Origin: Dyadobacter sp. CY312
Lineage (GTDB): Bacteria; Bacteroidota; Bacteroidia; Cytophagales; Spirosomataceae
Length of the DNA: 64,000 nt
Assembly: GCF_021390535.1 (NCBI RefSeq)
Contig: NZ_JAJUXG010000027.1
Location: 1 to 64,000 of the forward strand
Direction: 5' to 3'
The notes under the pieces are model-generated. The model worked only from the letters and a program-made list of their open reading frames with translations, was not told the origin of the DNA and made no database searches. This document shows, in pieces, positions 34,954-45,300 of the stretch. The position numbers and the translations under genes were made by a program. Within the stretch, counting starts at the first letter, position 1. Each line of letters opens with the position of its first letter.

Positions 34954-35024
34954 GATTGAAAGTCTTTAAAAGAAGCTTGGCTCCGGCGTTGTGCTCAGAG
35001 CAATCGCTAGCTCCACTCAAAGAG

Positions 35025-35185
35025 AAAATGACGGGGTTTACCCCTCGGCTGCAAGTGCATCAGGCGGTTTAAGGAGCGGCACAGGCCGCGGTAAATAGCC
35101 AGATACGCTTGCAACCGTCATTTTTTACTTTGTAACTTTCGTTGCTATGACTGACAACCCTGTGCGGCTGGATACGCTTCAAAGT
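35025..35185 (-). other. GC-rich foldable leader upstream of ardA
   Basis: AAAATGACGG (35025-35034) and CCGTCATTTT (35115-35124) bracket about 80 GC-rich bases with an internal GGGGTTTACCCC hairpin and a GCGG...CCGC pairing. GATACGCTT occurs twice (35102, 35169). On the minus strand a 27-codon proline-rich ORF fits exactly inside the long repeat (35121 to 35038). The neighbourhood is AT-rich, so this is a distinct block: a leader RNA, single-strand origin or single-strand promoter are all possible. Confidence 0.4.
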
Positions 35186-35356
35186 GGCGCAAAAAATTAC
35201 ACTCGGGTTAACAACTGATATCTAAGGTTTATCAAGAATATCCATATCGTTCAAATATTACATTTAAAAGAAATTAAATTACGAATAATATTTTTTCTGT
35301 ACGGTATTTTGTATTTTAATTACACATAATGTATATTTGAATCAAAATATTGCCTT

Positions 35357-36451
35357 ATGTATACCGAAATATTGAAAATTATCGAAGGAGGATTGTCTAA
35401 GGACTTTAAAAAAGTACACAATTACTCGAAACTCTTAGCAGACAAACTAGCGAAGGATGGGGATGAAAAGATGGCAAAGCTGATTTTGCGCGCCATCGAA
35501 AACGGACCTGCTACAACAGTTGTGATGGATGAACTAATGACCACTCCCGTCGATCAGGAAAGCAGACTTAGCATTGTCGATATTTCAAGACCGATTAGTG
35601 GCAGAACTCCGGTTATACTACCTCAGTTAATTGAAAATAAAATTAATGATTTTATAAACGTTGTAAAACATCAAAGTGACTTGATTAAAAATGGCATAGA
35701 AACAACAAACACGCTTTTATTGTATGGCAAACCGGGTTGCGGAAAGACTACTGTAGCGCAATACATCTCTGACAGAACAGGCCTACCTCTGGTAGTAGCA
35801 AGATTTGATGCTATTGTCTCATCCTTACTGGGCAATACAGCAAAAAATATTAGGAAGATATTTGATTTTGCAGATAATAAACCATGTATACTATTTCTTG
35901 ACGAATTCGATGCTATTGCAAAAGCTAGGGACGACCAATATGAACTTGGCGAACTTAAAAGAGTGATTAACAGCCTATTGCAAAATATTGACGCTTTTGC
36001 AAGTCATAATATATTAATCGCCGCTACCAATCACCCCGAGCTCTTAGATAAAGCGATATGGCGTAGATTCAATACGGTTATCGAAATTAGCGCTCCGCAG
36101 GAAGCTGAGGTATCTCAGCTGATCAAAGTTTTCACAGCCAGATTCAAAACAGACTTTATAGAGGATGAAAGACGTCACGATAAGCTTGTGAAACTTCTGA
36201 CGGGCAAATCTCCATCGGATATAAAGGGGATCATCAACAACGCAAAAGCCCACACGATCATTAATGGACGAGATACACTTGCTTACGAAGATTTATTGGT
36301 AGAGCTTTTTGAATTTTCCAACCATGGAGACTTATCTATCGAAAAGCTGGTTGAGTTTTTAAATGACAATGGCATTCCACAGGTGGCAATTGCTGAGCGG
36401 ATGAAGATCTCCATCAGACAGGTAAGAAATTTTTTAAACAAAAATATCTAG
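35357..36451 (+). CDS. ietA: AAA+ ATPase of IetAS-like defence pair
   Basis: 364 residues. AAA+ core with Walker A GKPGCGKT (124-131), Walker B CILFLDEFDAIA, sensor IAATNHPE and an arginine-finger-like WRRF; the C-terminus carries a short HTH-like end (GIPQVAIAERMKISIRQVRNFL). It is directly followed (3 bases) by a subtilisin-like protease. ATPase plus S8 protease is the composition of ietAS, first described for plasmid incompatibility and exclusion in Agrobacterium and later shown to protect against phage. The ATPase probably senses or delivers substrates to the protease. Confidence 0.8.
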   Translation: MYTEILKIIEGGLSKDFKKVHNYSKLLADKLAKDGDEKMAKLILRAIENGPATTVVMDELMTTPVDQESRLSIVDISRPISGRTPVILPQLIENKINDFINVVKHQSDLIKNGIETTNTLLLYGKPGCGKTTVAQYISDRTGLPLVVARFDAIVSSLLGNTAKNIRKIFDFADNKPCILFLDEFDAIAKARDDQYELGELKRVINSLLQNIDAFASHNILIAATNHPELLDKAIWRRFNTVIEISAPQEAEVSQLIKVFTARFKTDFIEDERRHDKLVKLLTGKSPSDIKGIINNAKAHTIINGRDTLAYEDLLVELFEFSNHGDLSIEKLVEFLNDNGIPQVAIAERMKISIRQVRNFLNKNI

Positions 36452-36454
36452 GTC

Positions 36455-38824
36455 ATGGCAGAAAAGAACCTCCCTGTAAAATTCTTTCAAAAAAGGCAGA
36501 AAGATGAGATGGACACCGAAGGCGGTGGAGAGCGGAAGATGCCAACTTGGGCAAGTCCTGCCATAGCGTCTCAGAAATCGGTTTATATCAGAGAAGTACT
36601 CCAAGATGTTTCTGTCAAATTGACGAATAAAGTCAAACAAAATAATTACATCCCTTCAGTGCTAAAGCTGAAAGTAAATGAAGACGCACTGGCGAAATCG
36701 TACCGTAAAGAAATCGGAAACCTATTCAATACCACAGAATTGAATATTATCGGTGTCAACGGAGTAGACGAGGTGTTGGTCAAAGTGGATGATGTTCAGG
36801 ATCTTCTGGGAATGATCAGGAATTTTGAGAAAGCAAACAACGCATTTCCAAGCTACTCTACTGTGGTCGGGATATCTGCCATAAGTGATATTGAAGAATT
36901 CAAGCCCGAAATAGCCATCGATTCTAACACTGAAGACGATCACATCTTAAAAATAAAACTTTTCAATTATGGCAATATTGAGCTGGATGGCATACTGGCG
37001 AGAATGTTTGAACAGTTTTGCAATTCCAGAAAAATCTCTTTCAAACGCACTGTCTACTCCGGCGAGTTAAATATTTACCGGGTCGATGCCGTAACAACAG
37101 ATGCGCTGGAATTTTTAAAAGATTTCGATGGTATTCAGCTAATTACTGAAATGCCTTCATACAATCTTACGCTTGACGAAGTGATAGAGGACACTGCAGT
37201 AGAGATCAAAATACCAAAGGCTGGTGTAGACTATCCTATAATTGGCGTTCTGGATACTGGAATTGCCAACATACCACATCTTTCGCCTTGGCTTCATCAG
37301 GATAACATTACATATTATACTGACGAGGACACCAACAAAAAGCATGGAACGGGTGTCGCCGGAATCCTGATTTACGGAGATATTCTTGAAGGAGTGGATT
37401 ATACCGGGTTTGAAGGATGTAAATTATTTGAAGCGGTTGTGACGCCCGACCTTGCCAGGCAAAAAATATACGAAAGTGAATTGATAGAGCAGATCAGGGA
37501 TGCGATAAGCAGATATGACCATATTAAGATATGGAATCTCTCTTTGGGAACAGATCAGGAAGTCGACTTAAGTGAATTTTCCGATTTTGCCAAGGCACTC
37601 GATGAAATACAGGAGCAGCATGATGTATTGATCTGTAAATCTGCCGGGAACTGTGATAATTTTAAAATACATGCACCGAAGCGCAGGATAACCAAGTCTG
37701 CTGATACAGTCAGAGGGCTTGTTGTTGGCTCTTTGACGCATGATCAAAGTCAGACGGATCACGCCGGTAAGCATCACCCGTCACCGTTTTCAAGAACGGG
37801 ACCAGGGCCAGCGCATTTGATCAAGCCGGACATTGTTCACATGGGTGGAAATGCAGGAACGGACGCACGAAATAATGTGACTATAAGTCCTGTCAAATCT
37901 TTTTCATCGGATGGCAGGTTGGCAAAAATTATTGGTACAAGCTTTTCCACGCCAAGAATTTCAGCCATTGCGGCAGGGTTAAATTCTATGCTTAATGAAA
38001 GGTTTAACCCCACCCTGATAAAGGCTTTGATCATTCATTCTGCTAAATATCCGCCGGAAATGAAAATGGCGATTTCGGACAAAATTAACGCGGTTGGCTT
38101 CGGAATGCCATCTAATATATCCGATATCCTTTTTAACGAACCAAATGAAATCACGCTGATACTGCAGGATACGCTTGAAAAGGGGAATTTTATTGACATT
38201 CTTGATTTTCCGTTTCCACAAAGCATGGTAGATGAGGATGGCTATTTTTATGGAGAGATTACGGTCACACTTGTAACTGCTCCTATTTTGGAAGTTTCAC
38301 AGGGAGCGGAATACTGTCAGTCCAACATCGATGTGATGCTTGGGACTTATGACGAAAAAACGGAGCGGGACACCTCAAAACCACAAATCAAAAATCCAAT
38401 CGGTGCTGATGGACGGCAGAATATCCTTAGTAGCTCAGTCTATAGTAAAAGAGCCGGAAAGAATATGGATGTCCCGTTTGCCGCAGAAAGAATGCTGATT
38501 TCATACGGAGATAAGTATCAGCCTGTAAAAAAATGGTGTGTGAATTTTCAAGAATTCACAGAATCCAACAAGGAGAAATTTTTGAAAGCGCCTAAAAACT
38601 GGTATTTGAAAATCAAAGGGCTTTACCGTGATTTTTCAGAATCCAAGGCAGAAATCAATAAAGTGACGCTTGCACAGGACTTTTGTCTGATCATTAGCAT
38701 AAAGGATACCAAAAGAAGAGGTAATATATACAATGAAGTCACCCAGTTATTGGATAATTTCAGCTTTATACATAGCAATGTGAAAATAAAAGAGGAAGTC
38801 AGATTACGTTTAAACAATGGTTAA
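36455..38824 (+). CDS. ietS: Subtilisin-like serine protease of IetAS-like pair
   Basis: 789 residues with the S8 triad: Asp in PIIGVLDTGI (near 267), His in NKKHGTGVAGI (near 297) and Ser in GTSFSTPR (near 496); the oxyanion Asn is in SAGNCDN. There is no signal peptide, so it is cytoplasmic. The first 240 residues form an unassigned domain, perhaps an inhibitory or sensing part, and the last 240 are unassigned too. Encoded in the same operon as the AAA+ ATPase upstream. Predicted effector that degrades host or invader proteins when triggered. Confidence 0.85.
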   Translation: MAEKNLPVKFFQKRQKDEMDTEGGGERKMPTWASPAIASQKSVYIREVLQDVSVKLTNKVKQNNYIPSVLKLKVNEDALAKSYRKEIGNLFNTTELNIIGVNGVDEVLVKVDDVQDLLGMIRNFEKANNAFPSYSTVVGISAISDIEEFKPEIAIDSNTEDDHILKIKLFNYGNIELDGILARMFEQFCNSRKISFKRTVYSGELNIYRVDAVTTDALEFLKDFDGIQLITEMPSYNLTLDEVIEDTAVEIKIPKAGVDYPIIGVLDTGIANIPHLSPWLHQDNITYYTDEDTNKKHGTGVAGILIYGDILEGVDYTGFEGCKLFEAVVTPDLARQKIYESELIEQIRDAISRYDHIKIWNLSLGTDQEVDLSEFSDFAKALDEIQEQHDVLICKSAGNCDNFKIHAPKRRITKSADTVRGLVVGSLTHDQSQTDHAGKHHPSPFSRTGPGPAHLIKPDIVHMGGNAGTDARNNVTISPVKSFSSDGRLAKIIGTSFSTPRISAIAAGLNSMLNERFNPTLIKALIIHSAKYPPEMKMAISDKINAVGFGMPSNISDILFNEPNEITLILQDTLEKGNFIDILDFPFPQSMVDEDGYFYGEITVTLVTAPILEVSQGAEYCQSNIDVMLGTYDEKTERDTSKPQIKNPIGADGRQNILSSSVYSKRAGKNMDVPFAAERMLISYGDKYQPVKKWCVNFQEFTESNKEKFLKAPKNWYLKIKGLYRDFSESKAEINKVTLAQDFCLIISIKDTKRRGNIYNEVTQLLDNFSFIHSNVKIKEEVRLRLNNG

Positions 38825-38851
38825 CTAACAAAAATACTACAGAAACAAAAA

Positions 38852-38882
38852 AATGCCCTGAAGCGCTAACTTCAAAGGCATT
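38852..38882 (+). terminator. Hairpin after ietS
   Basis: AATGCC/GGCATT plus TGAAG/CTTCA stem with small bulge, 28 bases past the stop. No long T-run. Confidence 0.45.
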
Positions 38883-39076
38883 CAATTTAGAATGTATAAA
38901 GCTGTTGGTGGCTTATCCGGGTTGGTACCCCTTTGGCATTCTACTTTATTGTGCTTGAACGCTGCAAAGATATCAATTTGTTTAAATTATTCATCTGTGC
39001 ACTACAATAAAGGAAAACACCATCCAGATAATCTCCGGCGCTGCAAGTTCGGGGTGGACATATAAATTTTTATAAA

Positions 39077-39337
39077 ATGAAATTTGAAGGAGCTGTTCTA
39101 AAAGAGCAGGGTGTGACCTTCGCGATTGTAGTGGTAAAATCGCATGTATTGAACAGCCCCAACCAGTGTGACGAGGCCCGTGCAGCCTTCAGAGGCGCAT
39201 TCCCCGGAGTGCCTATTATTTTGATGGCGCAGGATTCGCGTGGCACTCCAACGTATCAGGGTCGAAAGGATATCGTGAACTTCCTTAGTAAGATTCACGT
39301 CTCCCGAATTCCCTGGAAACAGTACAATTACAACTAA
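39077..39337 (+). CDS. Small conserved protein, unknown
   Basis: 86 residues with alternating strand and helix character: VTFAIVVVKSHVLNS, an alpha segment (DEARAAFRGAF), PGVPIILMAQDSRGTPTYQGR and a final helix (DIVNFLSKI). The order strand-helix-strand suggests a Rossmann-like mini-domain. I cannot name the family, though similar short proteins occur in many Bacteroidota genomes. Forms a unit with the 57-residue gene downstream and a strong terminator. Confidence 0.55.
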   Translation: MKFEGAVLKEQGVTFAIVVVKSHVLNSPNQCDEARAAFRGAFPGVPIILMAQDSRGTPTYQGRKDIVNFLSKIHVSRIPWKQYNYN

Positions 39338-39368
39338 CAGATTTAAAATCTTAAACAAATTTTTTCTT

Positions 39369-39542
39369 ATGGCTAGAAATGGAAAAACAGGTGATGGACA
39401 TCGGAATGGTGCTGTTACCGGAAGAACACAGGTTTACAACCCTACAACCGAAACATGGACGAAGCGCGATCGGGAAACCGGCAGGTTCATGGATGGAAAA
39501 CAAGATGGTACTCCGTTCAAAGGCGTAACAAAAGAGAAGTAG
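39369..39542 (+). CDS. 57-residue charged protein
   Basis: ATG 39369 to TAG 39542. Sequence MARNGKTGDGHRNGAVTGRT, then a Y-N-P-T-T-E-T-W-like strand and RDRETGRFMDGKQDGTPFKG. It is Gly/Asp/Arg rich, soluble and resembles small widely distributed proteins of unknown role. It starts 31 bases after the 86-residue gene, and a rho-independent terminator follows, so the two are co-transcribed. Confidence 0.6.
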   Translation: MARNGKTGDGHRNGAVTGRTQVYNPTTETWTKRDRETGRFMDGKQDGTPFKGVTKEK

Positions 39543-39560
39543 GAGGAACGGTGTAAAAAT

Positions 39561-39596
39561 AGCGGCCGTATATCCCTGAACGGTCGCTGTTTTTTT
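39561..39596 (+). terminator. Rho-independent terminator
   Basis: AGCGGCCGT / ACGGTCGCT stem (one G-T pair), 10-base loop, then TTTTTTT. Ends the two-gene unit at 39077-39542. Confidence 0.85.
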
Positions 39597-39707
39597 ACCC
39601 ATCATAGAATTTCAACATCATTATAGCTACCAGTTCAAATAGTCCACTTGACTTAGGTAGATAGGGAATTTTTACCTGATTTCAGGAAACTTTGTTTAAG
39701 ACTGAGA

Positions 39708-40765
39708 ATGAAACAACCAACAAGAACTATCAACCGACTGCATTTTTCGGACCTTGACCCGCTAAGATTTGAAGACCTCTGCCTGAGTATTGTTTCCAGA
39801 GCTGACACTTTTAAAGAAATCAATCATTTTGGCCGTAAGGGAGCAGATCTAGGTGTAGATATATTTGCGGTCCAAAACCTTGAAGGCAAGGAAAAAATTT
39901 GGTTCATACAATGCAAACGGTTCATTCGGATCGGTAAAGTAGATATCACCGACATCGTCAATAAAGTCGCGATGAATGCGGCATTACCTGACAAACTGCT
40001 GGTGATTGTAGCCTGCGATGTGAGCCGGAACCTTCATCAATATTTGAAAGATTATTCTAATGAAAAAGGAATCGCCGAGGTGGAAATCTGGACGGCGAGC
40101 GTTCTTGAAGCAAAGTTATACAAAGATTACAAGGATTTGCTTTTTGTATATTTTGGTGTACGGGTAGAGAAGAAAACCCAGGATAACGCCACCAGAATCA
40201 GGTACTCGCTCAGAATGAAGAAGCGTGTAGAAAAGGAACTAATAGATCATGAATATTTAAAGAAAAACAGGACTCCGGATCTGCTTTTGTTTAAACCCTA
40301 TGCAAAATTTATCACTCATAAAGTCTACATACGATCAGTCGATGACACATCGTATCCCGACTCGGATGAAACACCAGATGGAAAGATTAGCCCCTGGTTC
40401 CGGACTTTTTTTATGATACTTACCATAACGGAATAGAATTCTGGCTCAATGTGGCGATGAGCACCCCTATTATTATGGATGAGCATGGATTTTGGGAGCC
40501 GTTAGACCATTTTGATAAGAGGAGAAATAGCCCCAAATACAAAACATTTTATGCTATTAAGATTGGAAGAATTCCTTATCATAACATCGTAGAGATTCTC
40601 CGGGAAGGAGATGAATACTTTTCTGAGCCGCATTTGTTCTGCAAATTTGATATCCAAGAAATGCCATATGAGGAGATTTATTACAAAACAGAAGGAGATC
40701 CTGAAAGAAAAATTCCGGACTGGGATTTGGACAAAACTCTAAGAACAGAATTTCCTGACGAATGA
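39708..40765 (+). pseudogene. Mrr-like restriction endonuclease, one-base frameshift
   Basis: The N-terminal domain (about 15-130) has FEDLCLSIVSR, GRKGADLGVDIFAV and WFIQCKRF, i.e. the PD-(D/E)xK core (D, QxK) of the Mrr-like nuclease family that cleaves DNA. The frame ends at 40436 after a run of seven T. With eight T it would continue FFYDTYHNGIEFWLNVAMST straight into the second frame to 40765 (about 352 residues). The second part (HNIVEILREGDEYFSEPHLFCKF) is an unassigned domain. The break at a homopolymer may be a true mutation, phase variation or a sequencing error. Confidence 0.75.
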
Positions 40766-40948
40766 GAAGATATAGCTAAGGTAAAGAAGTTCGCGAAATT
40801 CCTACTTTGCGATTCTACCGGTTGAAAATATAGGAAAACGAAATTCTATAAACCAATATCGAGCTGCTAACTAAACGCCTCAGCGTCTGTCAACTGCTGA
40901 CACCTGATGGGGTGAATTGAAGAAAATGTAACTGTAACCTAGTATTAT

Positions 40949-41887
40949 GTGAAATACATCCACGAAATGAGAATCTTCAAATATCTGCCGCCCGATAGAA
41001 TCGATGTCATCTTAATCTTAAACCAGAACATTCGTTTCACACAACCACATTACCTAAACGATACTTTCGAAGCGATACCGTACCTTTCTGGAATAGACAC
41101 AGCGGAAAAAATTGACGATTTGTTTGACAAAGAAATTCCGAAGATTATTAATGGGCAAGACATACTTAACAATTTTAGTATACAACTTCAGGAAGTTGTC
41201 AAAGCAAACCCTGATATTGATCCAAATGCAATTATTGATATTATTAAGACAGTTGAACCGGATAAATTACTGAGTACATTAGTCAAGCCATTTCTGAAAT
41301 CCATGAATTTGCAGCCAGCGAACGACGATTTGGTTGAGAAGTTCCGGGAAGGGTTTCAGAATAAACTTGGAATCCTTAGCCTAACACAGAGAAATGACAA
41401 TTTGCTGATGTGGGCACATTACACACAAGGCGATACTGGCTTTGTAATTGAGTTCAATCACTCAGGAGACCTTTTGAAAAATAGGAAATCATCTATTGCA
41501 TGTTTAAACGAAATTAGCGAGGTACGGTACAGAGAGGAAAGACCGGAATTATATTTATTTAAAACGCTTACTCCAAATCAAGAATGGATTGAAGCATTAG
41601 CCGCAGATGTGTTTTCAACAAAAGGACTATCCTGGGAATATGAACAGGAACTTAGGGTTGTAAAAGGGTTGCAAGAGTGTTCCTGTGTCAACGAAAGTCT
41701 TGGCATTTTTCTATATCACTTCGATGCCGCGGAGATATCGAACATTTACATGGGGATGAAGATAGGTAGTGCCATTGAAGAACGGATCAAGGGCGTTTTG
41801 TCTGAATCCAGATATGGTCATATTGGACTATTTAAAGCATTTCAGAGTAGTAAGGAGTATCGAATGGATTTTCGAAAACTTATTTAA
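40949..41887 (+). CDS. DUF2971-domain protein
   Basis: About 312 residues from GTG 40949; ATG 40967 (MRIFKYLPPDR) is equally good and matches the family start. Conserved blocks: IRFTQPHYLNDTFEAIPY, GILSLTQRNDNLLMWAHYTQGDTGFVIEFN, and the later acidic-aromatic segment GLSWEYEQELRVV. DUF2971 proteins have no established activity but are frequent in defence islands and near restriction genes, as here. Stand-alone, 183 bases after the Mrr-like gene. Confidence 0.8.
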   Translation: MKYIHEMRIFKYLPPDRIDVILILNQNIRFTQPHYLNDTFEAIPYLSGIDTAEKIDDLFDKEIPKIINGQDILNNFSIQLQEVVKANPDIDPNAIIDIIKTVEPDKLLSTLVKPFLKSMNLQPANDDLVEKFREGFQNKLGILSLTQRNDNLLMWAHYTQGDTGFVIEFNHSGDLLKNRKSSIACLNEISEVRYREERPELYLFKTLTPNQEWIEALAADVFSTKGLSWEYEQELRVVKGLQECSCVNESLGIFLYHFDAAEISNIYMGMKIGSAIEERIKGVLSESRYGHIGLFKAFQSSKEYRMDFRKLI

Positions 41888-42377
41888 GCTGTAAATCTAA
41901 CTTAGAACCCAATAAACCTGCTTCCGTCAGATTTTACCTTTAATGAAAAATGCACCTAGATATTTTCCAGTAGAGAAAACAACCGCGGCTTCGGAAAGAA
42001 TTGAGAATTTGATTCTAGTATTTATGAGGTCGATTTACCCAATCAGTTATTTGATAAAGAATTAACTACAACATCTCCTAGAACGTGTAGCCATGAAAAA
42101 TTGGAAGGTTTAGACATTATTAATTTCTACCATCTTTCCAGCCCCAACAGGAGTAAATACATTCTCCGTTCCGCAAAGTAGCGTAGCCATCCGTCGTTAC
42201 GTCACTTGCAAAAAGTGATCATGGAAACTTTCAACCTTTAAAGAGCCTGCTTTTCAGTTAACCAGACTTTGTCAAAGTAGGTTGAGAATTTCGGAAGGTT
42301 TCTTTGAGATCTTCCATAAGCTAGACCTGATCCTGTGACATTGATATTTTTATGGTAACCGCTTCCATGCAATTTAT
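41888..42377. other. Intergenic stretch, no gene seen
   Basis: 490 bases between convergent genes. Only a 40-codon frame from ATG 41942 is present, without recognisable features. No clear terminator. Confidence 0.4.
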
Positions 42378-45300
42378 CTAGCTAAACAATTCAAGAATAT
42401 CCTCCGCGCTCATAGATTTAAGTACTCCATCTGCTGACGAGACAAGCTCGTCAGCCAGCTGACGTTTTTGCGCCTGCATTGTCAGGATTTTTTCTTCCAG
42501 AGTATCCTTGCAGATCATCCTGTAAGCCATCACGTTATTTGTTTGCCCGATTCGGTAGCAGCGGTCAATGGCTTGTGACTCGGCCGCAGGGTTCCACCAC
42601 GGGTCTACAAGAAAAACATACTCGGCAGCGGTGAGATTCAGGCCGGTACCACCTGCTTTCAGACTGATCAGAAATACACGTGTGTGATCATCGTTTTGAA
42701 AGAGGTCCACCATTTTTCTTCTTTGATCTTCTTTCGTCTTGCCATCCAGATAAGCATATCCGAGCTGGGATTTTTCGAGCTCCTGTCTGATCAGCCCGAG
42801 AAACCCGGTAAAACTTGAAAACACCAGTACTTTGTGGAAGGGCGTTATTTCTTTCAACCGGCGCATGAGTTCCTTGATTTTCGCAGGCTCAGCTTCCTGC
42901 TCAACCTGAGCTTCAACCAACACAGGCGCATTGCAAATTTGACGGAGTTTCAAAAGGCCTGCCAGTGCATACAATTTGGAGTTGACGGCACCCGCTTCGT
43001 TGATTTTTTCTTTAATTGCCTTTTGATAACGGATGCGGTAGGCATCGTAGACAGCGCGCTGTTGGGTTTCCATCTCGCAGTAAATGACCATTTCCGTTTT
43101 TTCTGGCAGGTCTTTGGCTACCTGCTGTTTGGTTCGCCTGAGAATAAAAGTGTTAATTACCTTTTGCAGGTAAGCTATCCCATCCGTTTCCATTTTGTTT
43201 GCGAGCAGTTTATTGAACCCACGCAAACTTCCCAATATGCCGGGATTGACAAAGTTCATCAGGGCATAAAGATCATTACCACTGTTTTCAACGGGGGTCC
43301 CCGTCATTGCCAGTCTGATACGTGCATCCAGGATGCTGACTGCTTTGTAGCGCTGTGAGGCCTGGTTTTTAATGGCCTGCGCCTCATCAAGGATCAGATA
43401 TTCGAACTGGGCATGCCTGAGTATATCGATATCATGCAGCACCGTTTTATAGGTGGTCAAAATAACATCACCTGAATCAAGCCGTGAGGCCTGCTGTTGT
43501 CTGAATGCACCATGATAGCGGACTACGCGAAGATCCGGTGTAAACTTTTCCGCTTCCTGCTGCCAGTTAAATAAGAGCGAGGTCGGTACAATCAAAAGAC
43601 TTGGCCTGGTATGCAGACCATTTTGATACACCTTTTGCAAAAGTGTTAACACTTGCAAGGTCTTTCCCAGCCCCATATCGTCAGCCAAAATTCCTCCCCA
43701 ACCATTGTCTTTTAAAAACATCAGCCAGTCAAACCCTTCCTTCTGGTACGCACGAAGTGTCGCCCGCACGTTATCAGGTACTTGTCTGTCTGTAATAACT
43801 TTGACCTTCGGTGCATGACTTTTCAGGCTTTCGGCAAATCCTTGCAGGCCCTGCTGGCCTGACTGACCGTTGAGCTGATCCAGTAACTGAGCATGAAAGC
43901 CCGACAGACGCATCCCTGATTTTGAGGGTTGCGAAAAGGACATAACAGTTTTCAGCTTCTTTTGCCAACTGGCTGGGATGGTGGCACGTGTTCCGTCTTT
44001 AAGTGTGAGCTGCCCGTCATTTTCCAAAATCGCGTGTCTGAGCACTTCACTACTTATTGAAATCTGAGAACATGTTGCTTTCAAAGTAATCTCAAACCAG
44101 TCTTTATCTGCATGAATGCCCATTCGGATATCTACCAGATTCATGTAGCCTGCCAGTGCTTCAATGTCCTCGATGCCCGTTACAGTTATCTGATTTTCTT
44201 TCAGCTTTGATAGCATATCGGGCAAACAACCTGTGTTTAGAATGGTTGTCTTATGCAAGGAAAAGTAGTCTCCATTTTTGCAAGTCTGGCTTGCAAAATC
44301 AGTATGTAGTAATCTTACAAGCTCTGATAGAGCAGCTTCTTTGGCTTTGTTACGGATGAAAATGACCGGATGCGCGTGAATCTCAATCCAGCTGGTTCCG
44401 CTACTTAAAGTTGGCACCAGCAATTCTTGTCCGTAGTCCACCTGCGGCTGAAAGCAAAAAGAACCAGCCTGCTCGAAGATCCGCAGCTGCATTTGCAGTA
44501 CCTGCAAAATTCTATGATCTACGCCAACAGAATCATATTGAAATGGGTAATGCCGCGTCAGGAATTGCAGTACAGATTTATTAAAATGCTCAAAATGAAT
44601 GTCCATCACTGTAAGTACCTGCCCGGTTCTTGTAAGCGATGTGATCAGATCAATATCTCTGAGCGTAGATACTAAAAGATATGCATCACTGACTTTATCG
44701 AAAACAAAAAGTGGAGACCTCGCAGGAAAAAGCTCGTAGCAGTCCATTGGGTTTGGGTCTTTCAACACGTGTAGCTGTAACCGGTAATAGGCTTCTTGTT
44801 TGGTCAAAGTAAAACTTATGCCAACTTCTGAATTTGCCGCCTGGAAAGGTTTTGTATACCCCTTCTTGGGTTTGTGATCAAATTTGATCTTGCGCCCGTC
44901 ACTATACCGGTTTACAAAACGCTCACCAGCCAGCAGCGCATGCGCCCTCGACCAAAGATCAAGCAAACGCTGCCGGTATATTTGAATTTGTGAAACTTCG
45001 GGAGTAGTGTATTTCGATACCACTTCCTCCAGGCTCTGGCCAGTATTTGACGTCTGGATCTGCAACAACTGATCTGTGGTAGTTTGAATCCGTGAGCCGA
45101 TTGCATTTAACATCAACTGCTGGTCCGTGAAAACAATGTGTTCGGGCGCTGAACTGGTCTGGAAAATGGTACTGAAGGATTTAATAGCACTACCATCATT
45201 TAGCAGCTGCCCGGTGAACCCTGCCAGAAAAGGAAAGTGATCTTGCCGGAAAATAGTATACAGACTGTAACCGACCTGGTCATGAGTGATGGTTGACTGC

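Noticed and set aside
35000..35220. Retron-type msr/msd RNA
   Set aside because: The foldable block suggested it, but no reverse transcriptase gene exists nearby.
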